Assembly (NCBI GenBank): GCA_036172665.1
Contig: CM069870.1
Coordinates: 29,920,001-29,984,000 of the forward strand
Length of the DNA stretch: 64,000 bases
Direction: 5' to 3'
Source of the DNA: Prosopocoilus inquinatus
Taxonomy: Eukaryota > Arthropoda > Insecta > Coleoptera > Lucanidae
Both the position numbers and the translations under genes were made by a program. Shown here in pieces: positions 22,630 to 34,188 of this stretch. The notes below the pieces were generated by a model. That model was not told the DNA's origin. It did no database searches and saw nothing but the letters and a program-made list of their open reading frames with translations. Position 1 is the first letter of the stretch; every line of letters begins with the position of its first letter.

Positions 22630-24615
22630 ATAAGACTTGCTGCGTCGACTTTACACCGAAGTCCAAGGTTCGACGGAAGCCACTTTGACCTTCGCCGTGA
22701 GTAAATGGGGAATCTTCGAGAAGGTGGCAGCCGCCATTCCAGCAACAGACAGAGTTGCTACCATTTGTCGAATGGTTAAAGATGAAGTCCGACTCATGTA
22801 CCGCTGCCAACTTCACTCACCGAGCTGAAGGATCGATGCCAACAAATCGATTTTGCACAACCGCACAACGAGGCAAGGTACACGACAATCAGCAACGGAT
22901 GACTCAGCACTACGGCAGAACCAGCCGCCAAAATGCCGATATTGTCCTGGTAAACACTTCCATCGTGACTGTCCAATTGCCTAAGCAAGCCGCAATCAGG
23001 ATCGATCGGAAAACTAGGTCGTCCCCGAGATCAAGCAAGCCTCGGAGCCCCGGGAGAAAAACAAAAACCCATAACCAACTGTCACCATCGAGGACCAGCA
23101 ATCAATATCGCAGTGACTAAGAGGAGTCACGCCCAACTACCACGAATCCAAGCAACCATGGTAAAAAAAATTGACGCCTTGCTCGATACAGCCGCCAGCC
23201 ACAACTTCGTCAGTGCAGGGCTGGTTACCAAAATCGAGCCAAGCCAATTCAAGACAGCTGATCTCGCGAGCATCGATGTTAAGCTATGACTCCGAGGATC
23301 GACTATCATTCCGATGCAACTGAAGGGTGTTGACGTCACCGTAGACGTTAGCGAAGGACTCCGCGAGGAAGTCATACTCGGTTATCCATGGTTCCTCCAA
23401 CAGGCTGTATCCATGGACTTTAACAGAAGATGTATAGATTTCGGAACGGGTAAAAGAGCCACAGCACACTGGGTAACGCCGAGAAAGTCACATCAACGAA
23501 GTCAGCCGAATCTTGACTCCGCAACCGAGCATATAGGAAGCAAACAGGAAGAAATCAAGGTTATTCTGAAGCAATTCGTCGAGGTATTTGATGAGAACGG
23601 ACCAAGGACAACCACCAACACAGCTATCCATACAATCCATCTGAATGGCACCACGCCGGTGTTCAGACGCCCATACCGATACAGCGACGCCAAAAAGAAA
23701 GTCATCGCCGAGGAAGTGGAAGCTATGTTGGCCAATGGAATAATCGAGCCGTCGACAGCACCTTGGAGCTCCTCTATCGTCTTAGTTGCTAAGAAAGACG
23801 GAAGGCCCCGCTCCTGTGTCGATTATCGACGACTGAACCAAAAGACTAGAAGTGAACCAACTGCAGTGCCCATCATCCCCAACGTGCTGCGAGATCTGAG
23901 GAAGGCAAGCATATTGAGTACCCTCGATTTGAGAACCGGATACTGGCAAATTCCGATGGATCCGGCTTCCAAAGCAATGACGGCTTTCACGACACCGGAT
24001 GGAGCTTCATATTGTTTCCGAGTCATGCCGTTCGGATTAAAGAATGCCCCGGCGACGTTTCGGAGGATGATGACCCAAGAGGATCTCGCTGGCTACCTAC
24101 GAGATTTCTGTATCGTTTATTTAGACGATATAATAATATACAGCGATACTTGGGAAGACCATTGTCGACATGTGCACTACGTTCTCGAAAGGCTCCAGCA
24201 GCATAACTTGAAGTGCACGATCCAGAAGTGCCAATTCGCAACGCCTTCCGTTGCCTAATTGGGTCACGTGACTACCGAGGACGGAAATGGAGCCCAACCC
24301 GAACATTTGAAGAAAATCCAGGCAGCTGACAGAATCGGACAGAAATATGAGGATACCTGGGGCTCTGCAACTGGTTACGTGATTACATTCCGAGATTTGC
24401 TGAGATGGGATGAAGAGCAAGAGCGAGCATTCCTGGAGGTTTAAAAACAATTTCGGAGCCCTTTAACCTTCAAGAGACCACTTCCCGGTTTGCGATTCAT
24501 TCTACAGACGGATGCCAGTGCCGTGGGGATTGCTGCAGTACTTTATCAGAATGTGGACGGGATGAAAAGAACGATGCAATTTCCGAACTTGTATTTACAC
24601 TTTTCGCTCTGATTG
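22630..24615 (+). pseudogene. Ty3/gypsy gag-protease-RT-RNase H fragment
   Basis: A second, less AT-rich gypsy copy. The gag end at about 22920-22990 has a zinc knuckle, PPKCRYCPGKHFHRDCP. The protease starts near 23158 (LLDTAASHNFVS, active-site Asp in DTA). An in-frame TGA lies at 23287-23289. The main frame 23314-24258 (314 residues) contains VILGYPWFL, then RT: AMLANGIIEPSTAPWSSSIV, CVDYRRLN, LDLRTGYWQIPM (motif A Asp), MPFGLKNAPATFRRMM and CIVYLDDIIIYS (catalytic YLDD, about 24115-24150). A TAA at 24256-24258 and a deletion in the connection domain follow, then RNase H start TDASAVGIAAVLYQ (about 24510-24550). Integrase and LTRs are absent. Gag is truncated at its 5' end, and the copy is dead. 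No reading-frame remnant joins it to the integrase fragment at 9.2 kb. Confidence 0.88.
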
Positions 24616-25269
24616 GTCGATCGGGCTTTCGGGAAGAAATTTGAGTCTGGGTGACCGAGTTAACGCGATGGCACGGTGACAATCATCAAAATGCCGCAAT
24701 TCACGAACGGCGAGAGATCAGCATTTCAGAGGAGTGTATTCATAATGCCGTCGAAAGGATTTGCGCTAATCCTGACATATACATGAACACAAGAATCACT
24801 TTTTCGCCCAGCTCGTTTGTGTGACATTAATGATAGATGCCACATCGAACAATTGTTATTAACATTTCTAAATATGTAATAGTGAACGTTTGTTTGTATT
24901 CGATCCTCCACAAAGATGATATTCGGTGAGTGTGTCTTGCGTATTAGTCATTCCCGCGATATTTACTGTCTACGATCAGAGAAACAGGTTCCGTAAGTTT
25001 TTCTTTTTGTTATTTCATGAGCGCCGAATAAGAGACGGATAAAGGGATTTTCTTTTTGTTATACAATTTTTTTTTGTATTTTTTTCGTTTTGTTTGTACT
25101 GTCGGCGTACTGTGTTTAAAAATGTTGCAGTTATTTTGCAAATACCTTGTATTATACCTGTATCAAGAGACCGGTTTTAAGATTTCTATTTAAAATAATG
25201 AAGTTCTAAATTACATTATACTATTAAAATTTTGGCGATTTATTTGGGAACCTTTTTTCCTGAGATAAA
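24616..25269. other. Unassigned
   Basis: About 24660-24800 has a plus-strand stretch without stops (around ISISEECIHNAVERICANPD) that I cannot assign. The rest is AT-rich. Confidence 0.25.
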
Positions 25270-25610
25270 TGAATCAATGAATGAAGCAGGTGTTCCACAG
25301 ATGTACAACAAACAGCGCGCTATTTAATCGCTGCATATACCGGAGAGCACATTATCACTCAGGAGCTTTCAAACCTTGCTTAAAATCTATACCCTCCCCT
25401 GCACTTAGTAAACGCTTACGGTTTACAAAGTTACGAATGTTAGTGCACTTGAGGAATGAACGTTGCCACCGTAGTCGTATTAGAGGAAGCTTTCTGCTAA
25501 CACACTTTCTGTTTGGCAATTTGCCAAGTTATGTAAAACAAGCACTGCGCTATACGAATACGAGATGTATTACGTTCGATTTTCCGTACTTTTTATATGA
25601 AATCTGACAA
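25270..25610 (+). pseudogene. Possible LINE C-terminal remnant
   Basis: The frame 25281-25607 (108 residues) includes LRMLVHLRNERCHRSRIRGS and NLPSYVKQAL. The order 'RGSF...LPSYVK' near the C-terminus resembles jockey/CR1-type ORF2 ends. There is no RT motif nearby, so the call is tentative. An unrelated short frame is possible. Confidence 0.35.
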
Positions 25611-27944
25611 ACAACTCATTGCACTTCTGGAGGTTATTTTAGACTAAAACTTAAAACATGCTGTCTACAAGTTGATAAAAAAATCCCTCAGTGTTAAGTA
25701 TGCTACTTCTTCACACATATCAGCCTTTCTTGCTCACGTATAATATAATAATAATAATATAATACTTATTTTCCCAAAATACGAGTATAATAAAAATACA
25801 ATATGGTTATAAGAAACATTAAACATTAAATATTTATGAAAGTTCAATCATCACAAGAATACATAAAAGCGGTAGCAATTTAGTTAAACCAAGAAGGTAA
25901 ACTTGTGTTTAAAATTTCAAAGATTACAAAGGGTAATAAATATAAATAATCCACAAATGTAAAAACTTAAGTGTGAGAATTATAGTATAGAATTGATTCC
26001 CGTTTGTCTATACTTCTACTTAATTGTATAGCATTGTACAAAGCTGTCGTTTGTTCTCCAGATAGACTCGAAAGTCAATTTGATGCTTTTAAACAAAAAA
26101 TATAGTCCGTCTAGAAAGTATGATAATAATAATGAAACAATTCAAACAGAAAAAGAAGACAGTTTCAGTTACTGGTTCATGTAATTCCCGTTTAATCCTA
26201 CAAATTACACTGAATGTGCGGATAACTTGTGTAGAAGAATGAAAAGTACTTCCCTTTTTTAAGATTGTTTCGCACAAGAGTTACAGATATTATTTCTCTG
26301 TGCAAATTTAAACTTATTAAATTTAAACTATATCTGTAAATAAGGGTGAGGTGAGGGTAGAATTTGAAACAGTTTGTATTTTAAGTCAATAGCAGAAGAT
26401 TTTCATAATTGAATCTTACTTTCGTAATGGAACTTAAAATATGGTGAATAAGTTTCCAAACTTACATTAACGAATTTCATGAACAGTTTTCTGGAGTTAT
26501 AGATATTCAGAGAATTACGAATTACTCCTACTTTTTAAGGGTATTTTCTTGTACCTTATAAAAATGATATAGCACAATTCAGACGTTGCATAAAAATTTG
26601 TAATTATTTTTAAAATGACCAGTCCTTCGGGCAATATTTCTTTGAGAGTTTCAAAACTCAGTAAATACGCTTTTTATTTTGTAAGCCTGAAAAATTTACT
26701 GAAATGGTAATTTTAGTACATTTCGTACCAATATAGTCGAATTTCAGTAAATCGAATTTTGACCTCGTATCAGACTTCTTTTTTTTAATCTGTGGTGTTT
26801 GCCCAATGAAGTCCTAAGTCATAGACCTGTCATGACCTAAACAGCGGGAGTATATTTTTGTAAGTATAAAGTGTTCCATGGTTTTGTTACTTCCAAACCT
26901 CCCCGCCGTTGAAGAGGAACCAGTATCGAATTGTATCCCCAATACTAAAGGGTACCTGAAGTAAGTAAAGACGACCGCCGAGAAATATCTCGAGCGGACG
27001 ATCTTACGATTACAAGGCCGGTCCCTTACTACTTGGACCGTTCAGGCATTAAAATAAAGGAGCGTTCAGGAGTTAAAATAAAGGAGTTACGTGTCATTTA
27101 AAAACACGAAATCTTGATATATCCACCTTTTTTGCCTTTTTTGTGGCAAGTCACGGATCAAGTTGTCGAAGTTCGATTGTAAATGCATTGAGAAAAATAA
27201 ACCGTTCAGTCGACCAAAAATGCATTCGGTTAACAAAATTTTTCATTTACCCATTAGCAATGATGCCTAATGGTAATTGAACTAACAGTAAAAAAGTTAA
27301 ATATTTTAGGTTCAATCGATTCTTTCGTTTGATACAAGACATTATGCAAGACACTTCAATGTACAAAAAGATTGATTCAAAAGTCAAGATTTTCAAATTG
27401 TTCACGCAAGTTGCTTGAACCAACTACATATCTCATTTGACTGAACGCTTGTTTATTATTTATTTATTGAATATATGTTTATTTTCAAATATTGTAACCA
27501 ACCAAAATGGTTAAACCAAATCAGTCTAGAATGTGCGGATATCGCTTCGGGTGAGTCATTAGCTGTTTTCCCGTTACGCAATTTATGCACCCGAACGAAC
27601 CCAAAAGCGCAAAAGAGCGCGAAGTGCACGTTCCAGTTAGACAACTTTCCATAAGTTTATACATGAAGCTCACGCGTTTAAAACCCAAGTGTGTTTGAAA
27701 GGCAAAATTCAGAGCTAACAGAAAACACCTAGTTTCACCTCAGGAGCACAAGAGCTCTTTCTGAGAAAAGTACGAGCGTTTCAGTTATTCTGATTCCTGG
27801 TGAATCAAGAAATAATACGACATTCATTTTCACAAGGCTATACATCAAGAAATGCGAGAAATACTAGTGAATATTTTGCCAGCGTCATCTATTTATAAAT
27901 CAAAAGTTGCTCGCTGTTAATTTTACTCGACTTATGCCTGATTT
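25611..27944. other. No recognised feature
   Basis: AT-rich with short TAA repeats near 25745. Frames at 26089-26277 and 27456-27644 are short and lack motifs. Confidence 0.35.
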
Positions 27945-28206
27945 CTTCACCTCCTGATAAGTGTACCTGCCAGATATTATCATTGGAGACCATTATATTG
28001 ACAATAGGTTACGAGGATATTAACTGGCAGATAAATTTATCAAGATGTGAAGAAATCGGGCCTTAGGTCCGATCTTAACGGTCGGTTAATACCTTAGGAA
28101 ATCATTATCGGCACAAAGGTTTCCAATGATATTAACTAACGGTTAAATTTATCAGGAGGTGATAAGATCGAGCCTAAATTTTCAGAAGGTGGTAAAATCG
28201 GGCCTT
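27945..28206. mobile_element. Cluster of two complete and one partial copy of a hairpin MITE
   Basis: Copy 1 (27945-28062) runs from TGCCTGATTTCTTCACCTCC to GATGTGAAGAAATCGGGCC, and copy 2 (28066-28174) from GGTCCGATCTTAACGG to AGGTGATAAGATCGAGCC. Then a 3' end only: TTCAGAAGGTGGTAAAATCG followed by GGCCTT at about 28181-28206. TTA or TAA separates them. Internal CAATGATATTAACT and TGGAGACCAT motifs match the related solo copy at 62079-62186. Confidence 0.7.
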
Positions 28207-28450
28207 AACTTAACTTTTCATTCTGCTTTATTCAATTATCGGAAAGATTATTTAGCCAACAGAGCTTTATAATTATTTAGAGATTTCATATTTTTGACTT
28301 AACAAATTAAATAGTTTCAATTTTAGGCAAGACGGTTCCGTCTTTCAGTCAATTCTAACATTTTTTTAGAGCGCCACAATTCTAGAGGAAATAGTTATCA
28401 TTAACTGTCAGTACAGATCATAACATCAAATAAAAACACAACATTAAAGT

Positions 28451-29512
28451 TTAAAGTAGATGCTCAAAGTGCTCTCCTTCAGCTTGAATACATAAGCGTA
28501 CTCTGCGTTTCATGTTTTAAAACCCGTTTGCTAAGTGTTCGGGGGTTATGTTAGCACACACATCTGTAATGCCCGTACGAACTTCTTCGATTGTGTGACG
28601 CGGAGTTCTCAAAACTGTATTCTTCATGTGCGGATGAATGAAGTAATCCATAATTGTAAGATCCGGAGACTTTGCAGGAAAATTCACAATCCGATTATCG
28701 AAAAATTGCTGCAGGAAAGTCATTGTTTGATGAGCTGTGTGGGCAGTAGCATTGTCTTGCTGAAAAAACCCTTCTGTAAGTTCATCATCATGTAGTTGAT
28801 TAATGAAAGGTTCTAATAACTCATTTCGGTATCTTTCAGCAGTTACTGAGTCGTTAAAAAATATTGGTCCGATGATACGCCTTCTTGACACTGCTAGCCA
28901 AACACCAATTTTTAATGGATGTAATGGAGTTTCCACAAATTCATAGGGATTTTCTGCTGACCATATTCTCATGTTCTGTTTATTTAAATACCCTGAGAGA
29001 TGAAACCAGGCCTCATCGGAAAAGAAACACTTGTCAAGAAGGTCGTCGTTGTTTAAGTTTTCAAGAAACCACTGACAATATTCTGTTCTTCTGTGAAAAT
29101 CTACTGGCCTGAGTTCGTGGACTGCTTGATTCTTATATGGATAAAACTTTAAGTCTTTTTTAAGAATAGTGTGACCTGCTCCCACTGATAGCTGAATTTC
29201 TTGTGAAAGTTTCGCAATAGATTTCTTGGGAGAGTGTCCCATTCGATCCCGAACATCTTCAATGCAGGCTGCAGTCCTTTTCTTAGCTGCTCCGCTCCCT
29301 GTTTTGCGACCAAGTGATTCTGTTTCACGAAATTTAAGAACACAAGCATGGATATGTTTAACTAGCTGTTCATAACTAATAGCAAAATTAGGAAACTGCT
29401 GTCGATACTTCTGTACACACTGATTAATTGAATAAACTAACTGTCCATTTTCTATTCTACCGGTTCGAAAATAACTTTCAACAATAAATATTTTCTGCTG
29501 TAATTCTAACAT
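28451..29512 (-). pseudogene. DUF4817-type Tc1/mariner-superfamily transposase, near intact
   Basis: ATG at 29512 opens a 331-codon frame ended by TAA at 28519-28517. The same frame continues past it for 21 codons (NMKRRVRLCIQAEGEHFEHL region) to a second TAA at 28453-28451, so the family protein is about 353 residues and this copy has a single late nonsense mutation. Residues 1-110 form the DUF4817 and helix-turn-helix region (YSINQCVQKYRQQFPNFAIS; RETESLGRKTGSGAAKKRT). The catalytic domain has CFFSDEAWFHLSG, FFQQDNATAHTAHQ and SPDLTIMDYF, with 35 residues between the second Asp and the Asp of MDYF. The usual DFFLWGYLK is replaced by DYFIHPHMK. It could bind and cut element ends if the late stop is tolerated. 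I could not identify TIRs in the flanks. Confidence 0.85.
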
Positions 29513-30710
29513 TTTGAATTAACTGAAAATACAATGTGTCAATTTGACATTTGTTTAATTAAATAATTGAACAGCTATCAGTGCTGCAAATCTTAGGAGA
29601 AAAAAACAGTGAAATCATAGCCCACTTGAATGAGGAATTCAATTGAAGGCACGGTATAATGCTTAGTTAAGAATGTTAATGTTGAAACAAGTACATTTTA
29701 TTTAAGCCAACGCACAAAAAGTTGATACTAAAATTTGTTGGCTGAACAATTTCATTATGAAAACGAGAAACACTTTACGTAGAACTAAACATTAAAGTTT
29801 CGGGAAACGTAAAGGTAAATAAATTAATATTTCTTTTCCATATTTTACTTCACATGGTAAACCGCTAAAGATTGAGATAGTAACCCTTCAATGTCGCGTA
29901 TATAAAATAAACAAAATTTCGTTTTCAACGAATAACTGCGCTCGTTCCAGCACTTAGCGATGCCTGCGGGTTTTATAAGATTTTGTAAACTAAAATTACA
30001 GAGCAAACACTTCGTCAGAATCGAGTCCATTCAATTCGGCCGGTAATCTCTTGAGAAAATGGGTAGATCGCTTCAGTCCATAAACGAAATCTCCCACTGT
30101 TATACTTACCTCAATCTCGATCGCTGCGAGATCAGTTTGAATTGAATAACACGGATTTGGAATCAATTTCGAACACTGCTCTATTGTAATGTTATAACAT
30201 AACGCACTTCATGGTTTGGCTTTATCAAGAAATGTGTATACGAGCGAATGGAAAAACCGCATTAAGTATGCCGTATAAAAGCTGATACCTACGTGCAACA
30301 TTAACACGTGAAATTAACGTCACGAATGTATTTTTGTAACCGAGTATATCTGAACAGACGTCAGAAACCGATCTACCTACGTTTTGTATTAAAGAGTGAT
30401 TAGGCGCATCAAATTTAAAACGCTTCTCAACACATTTTAAGAACCAATTTATATTTTTAGAATACATTTTTGAAATGTTGACCTACTGTTTCAGTTAATT
30501 TTAGATAAATTAGCTAGGTTTTCTAATGTCGCGAATGAAGGCCAACATATACATTATATATTGTAATTTCCATTGAAATTTCGGAAAATACACGAATTAA
30601 TGAATCGTTTTTGGTCTTTGCCTGACTTTGAAGTATTAATTTATGCTCTGATAAAGTTTGTCCTCTTTTTTCTTTTTCGCTTGCAACACGAATTTTTAGT
30701 ATTATTATTG
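29513..30710. other. No recognised feature
   Basis: AT-rich. The minus frame 30225-30467 (80 codons) shows no motif I recognise. Confidence 0.3.
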
Positions 30711-31720
30711 GAGATGGGAACGATAGTTTTGAAAAGTATTTAAATACAAAGTAAGATACTTTCGTAAATATTTTTGAAGATACTTTTCAAAAAGACACTC
30801 AACATAAAAGCATTCGAGATTCAAGATACTATAGTATCTAAGACACTTAAAAAAAAAGATATGGGGAATATTTTGTAACTTATTAACAACAAACAAAATT
30901 TATAGGTGTTTTAAAATTTAATAAGAGCAACAAAATTTATCAGCTGTTTCAATTTAAGGTTTTTGCTACAGAATAACTAATGTATGTCATGGGACATGAA
31001 GAGAAAAACAGAAAACCATGGAAATAACTATGCCACTTTTGTTCATAAATAATAACGAAAGTTGATTAACTAATTAACACAAAATTAAGCAAAACTAAGC
31101 TGATCTTAAGTATTTGGTGCAACTGGCCATTAGATACTAAACAGCATTTAGGATATCTTTCGACCGTTATGAGATAGAATGGGGAAATAAACAAAAAACT
31201 CGCTGTGGAGAAATTGCGGGCTGTATAATACTGTTTACTGCATTTTGCTTTTTTTGAGAGTAATTATTATCATTAATAATTATACAATCACAAAAGCAAT
31301 TAATTGAATAAATGTAAAATATTATCTTGAATGCAGTAAACAGTATTATACAGCCCGCAATTTCTCCACAGCGAGTTTTTTGTTTATTTCCCCATCCTAT
31401 CTCATAACGGTCGAAAGATATCCTAAATGTTGTTTAGTATCTAATGGCCAGTTGCACCAAATACTTAAGATCAGCTTAACTTTAAGCGTCGCTTAGAATG
31501 TGGGTTATATTAATGTTATATTACCCCAAATGTCACATTATAAGCAATACTTAAATTTAATACTTTGTTAGGACCTAAGGTACAAATACTATTTGAAAGT
31601 ATCTTTATTTCATTAATACTTTGTGTCACAAAAATTTTAATTCAAGGTACAAGATACTACCTTATACATATTTGAAAAAGATCTAGCTGTCGTTTTTCTT
31701 CAAGCTACTCCCAGCTCTGA
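30711..31720. mobile_element. hAT-like non-autonomous element
   Basis: The left GGAGATGGGAACGATAG and the right end read in reverse, CAGAGCTGGGAGTAGCTTGA, have the CAGxG..GGG tip of hAT elements. AAGATACT motifs recur near both ends. A convincing 8-bp TSD is not visible. A foldback is nested inside. Confidence 0.45.
31096..31478. mobile_element. Foldback element with 149 bp arms
   Basis: Arms 31096-31244 and 31330-31478 are close to perfect inverted copies, for example AAACTCGCTGTGGAGAAATT versus AATTTCTCCACAGCGAGTTT, around an 85 bp AT-rich spacer. The outer parts contain TTGGTGCAACTGGCCATTAG, related to the MITE at 15013-15149. Confidence 0.85.
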
Positions 31721-31939
31721 TTTTATTAACTACACGCGCAAACAGTTTCTGCCTATTTATTTGTTTGTATAACAAGAACAGAAAGTTTTTAGAATATGTT
31801 ATGATTATGAGACGTATCTGTTTAGCTCTGTCATATGCATTTCATGATAGGTATACTAATCATTTATTCCAGCATTCTTTTGAATACCGTTGTATCATTC
31901 ACACAACATTTAACACTTATGCCGTCGATGTAAATGTTT

Positions 31940-32210
31940 ATTAAAAATTTTTATTGCAAAACGTTTTTGACTGGAATGGATCCCTCGATCCCCATCCTTT
32001 ATAAAGCTGTTTCAGCCCTATTTAGGGCTTCATCAGTAGTAGCGTAGTTCTCGACAGTTCTGCTCCAAACCAAAACAAGCGTGGCCGGCCGCCTTGTATG
32101 GGATGACTTATTATGTAGCAACCGGGCTTCAATTTGTTAATCCTAATCCAATGTCAGATCAAAAAGCGATCGCAGGATGTCGCTACTTAAGCTTTTCATT
32201 AATGTTTACT
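31940..32210. repeat. Rearranged copy of the hammerhead repeat family
   Basis: 31940-32080 on minus matches the hammerhead half of the 33.5 kb unit (TGTCGAGAACTACG ... GTCAAAAACGTTTTGC). 32086-32205 on plus matches its linker half (GCCGCCTTGTATGGG, GGGCTTCAATTTGTTAATCC, AGATCAAAAAGCGATCGCAG, ATGTCGCTA). The two halves are inverted relative to each other and strongly diverged, so this is an old rearranged insertion. Confidence 0.7.
31996..32045 (-). ncRNA. Degenerate hammerhead ribozyme
   Basis: On minus the core is canonical: CUGAUGA (32036-32030), stem II AGCCC/GGGCU with loop UAAAUA, and GAAAC (32013-32009). Stem III reads ACAGCUUU instead of ACAGCUGU and stem I no longer pairs well, so activity is doubtful. 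Confidence 0.6.
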
Positions 32211-33141
32211 GTTTCTCGTATAGTGCTTGCAATTAATGTAACTGTTACCCATCCTCTAAATCAAACGTGGGCACATAAATCCGAAAAGAACGAGCTTCTC
32301 TTCGATGGTCTGAATGAATCCGTTAACAAACAAATGTGATCTCATGGAAGTCACCAAAAATGATCGGGGTCGCATTGGTTGTTGTGGTTAGCAGAGTTAG
32401 GCGCATTTTAGGCGGAAGGTTTCGTTAAATATACGAGGAACTACTAATATGCTGAAGCGATCATAGACGGAAAAAGTTGGAGTCTTTAGCGAGTTATGAT
32501 ATGATAACAAGCATTGGATAAGATGAGCAGATTATGCAATTTCCTATGTAACGCCGGAGTTGAAGGTTTCCTGTCACTGTTTTTTTGTGTAATGCGGTTG
32601 TAAAGTTACGTACGTGCATAATTATAATTCAGTTTTGATACAGCAAAATTGTTTTATAACTTCAGCGCTCTTCGCTATAAAAACAAAACAATAAACCAGT
32701 CTATGGGGCACGCCGTAACCACAGTTCTGGTCGACTGGATATAAAAACTTGTTTACATAACCAAATCATTCCCAAATAAACTGGCAATCTTTTTGCAGCG
32801 ACGGCGCAGCAATTGATAAGAATTGAATGTGTTAGTCTTTTTAAAAGTTATATTACAGAATTATAATGTTTTCATAATTAATAATTTCAAAGAAATTATA
32901 AAGGTAATTTTGTTACACACTTAATTTACTTACTTTTAAACAGTTTTACATGTATTAAACCAATTCGAAACTTTTGAATTACTTCATACAAATATAAATT
33001 TTGCACACAGACGAAAAGAAAGCTGACAAATAATAAACGTTTTTATTTAGTTTGCCTGGACTAGTTTCGACCTTCGCTATTTTCACGAGACTGATTAATT
33101 CAGTGGTCTCTTTAAATTTCCATTTCTATACTCTCTTTTAT
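32211..33141. other. No recognised gene
   Basis: AT-rich. Near 33050-33095 the minus strand contains GGTCGAAACTAGTCCAGG (GAA, palindrome ACTAGT, C). This resembles the 3' half of a hammerhead, but no CUGANGA box is present. Confidence 0.3.
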
Positions 33142-33279
33142 AATTCGGAGGAGCATTATAAAATTTTGGTACTAAAAACGCGCTTTGTTATTGGTAGCTC
33201 ACCGGAATTGGCCAATGCTGATTTGACCAATGCTAAAGCTCGTTTTGAGTGCCAAAATTTCAAAGTACTCCTCCGAATT
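33142..33279. mobile_element. Palindromic MITE of 138 bp
   Basis: AATTCGGAGGAGCATTATAA at 33142 is mirrored by a right end finishing CTCCTCCGAATT at 33279. ATTTTGGTACTAAAAACG and CGTTTTGAGTGCCAAAAT form the inner arms. The overlapping frames here are palindrome products. Confidence 0.75.
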
Positions 33280-33579
33280 AAAACAAAAAAAACAATACAG
33301 TCTATTTGAAGATTGTAGATCTGTTCGCTTGTTGCACCGCTTCTACTCACAGTATATTGTATTAATACATGAAGTCAGAAGATACAAATACTTTGAGTGT
33401 ACAGAGGTTCCACAAACAAAGAGAAACAAACCTCTACTTATTTTTAGATAATTTAAAATATTCGTAATTCAAAAATATTAATCAGTTGAGATTACAAAAA
33501 AAATCATCTAAAGTCTTGTCAAATGCTGTCGCTATTTTATATGTTCATCATTCTTACATCGCAATTGCGAATAAATTGG

Positions 33580-33703
33580 GCAAGTCGTTTTTGGTCTGCA
33601 GTGGGAATGTCGAGCTACGTTTCTGCTGAAGAAGCCCCAAGCAGGGCTGAAACAGCTGTCCAGAGGCTGCTCGAGGTTCTCACTGCAATCAAAAACGATT
33701 TGC
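33580..33703 (+). ncRNA. Hammerhead ribozyme 1 (type I) within a long hairpin
   Basis: Catalytic core CUGAAGA 33626-33632; stem II AGCCC 33633-33637 / GGGCU 33644-33648; GAA 33649-33651; self-complementary stem III ACAGCUGU 33652-33659; C17 at 33660, with predicted cleavage after it. Stem I: UUUCUG 33620-33625 / CAGAGG 33661-33666, internal loop UACG/CU, UCGAGC 33610-33615 / GCUCGA 33669-33674, GCAGUG 33598-33603 / CACUGC 33681-33686, and an outer 14-bp helix 33580-33593 / 33690-33703 with one G-U pair. All conserved hammerhead core bases are present. The internal loop near stem II loop CAAGCA fits the known tertiary contact of natural type I hammerheads. Confidence 0.88.
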
Positions 33704-33877
33704 ACAAAATTTTCTAAAATCTTTCATTATGCTTTGACAGCAAGCATGGGGGACTCATTAGGAGCAAATCCCGCTTCAATTTGTCTATCCTACTGCAATG
33801 TTAGGTCAAAAAGCGATAGTAAGATGTCGCTATTTTATATGTTCATCATTCTTACATCGCAATTGCGAATAAATTGG

Positions 33878-34001
33878 GCAAGTCGTTTTTGGTTTGCAGT
33901 GGGAATGTCGAGCTACGTTTCTGCTGAAGAAGCCCCAAGCAGGGCTGAAACAGCTGTCCAGAGGCTGCTCGAGGTTCTCACTGCAATCAAAAACGATTTG
34001 C
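33878..34001 (+). ncRNA. Hammerhead ribozyme 2
   Basis: Same structure as copy 1, shifted by 298 bp. The core is intact; predicted cleavage is after C33958. Confidence 0.88.
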
Positions 34002-34188
34002 ACAAAATTTTCTAAAATCTTTCATTATGCTTTGACAGCAAGCATGGCCGCCTTGCATGGGGGACTCATTAGGAGCAAATCCCGCTTCAATTTGTCTATC
34101 CTACTGCAATGTTAGGTCAAAAAGCGACAGTAAGATGTCGCTATTTTATATGTTCATCATTCTTACATCGCAATTGCGAATAAATTGG

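Noticed and set aside
9215..24615. One gypsy element joining the 9.2 kb integrase and the 22.6 kb gag-RT fragment
   Set aside because: The integrase piece is upstream of gag on the same strand with unrelated elements between, and the base composition differs. They are separate insertions.
26940..27060. Possible tRNA or structured RNA in a GC-richer patch
   Set aside because: No cloverleaf, no T-arm GTTCRANNC box and no anticodon arm could be fitted.
33050..33095. Hammerhead on minus with GAAACTAGTC
   Set aside because: GAA, palindromic ACTAGT and C are present, but no CUGANGA box or pairing stem II could be found. At most a decayed PLE end.
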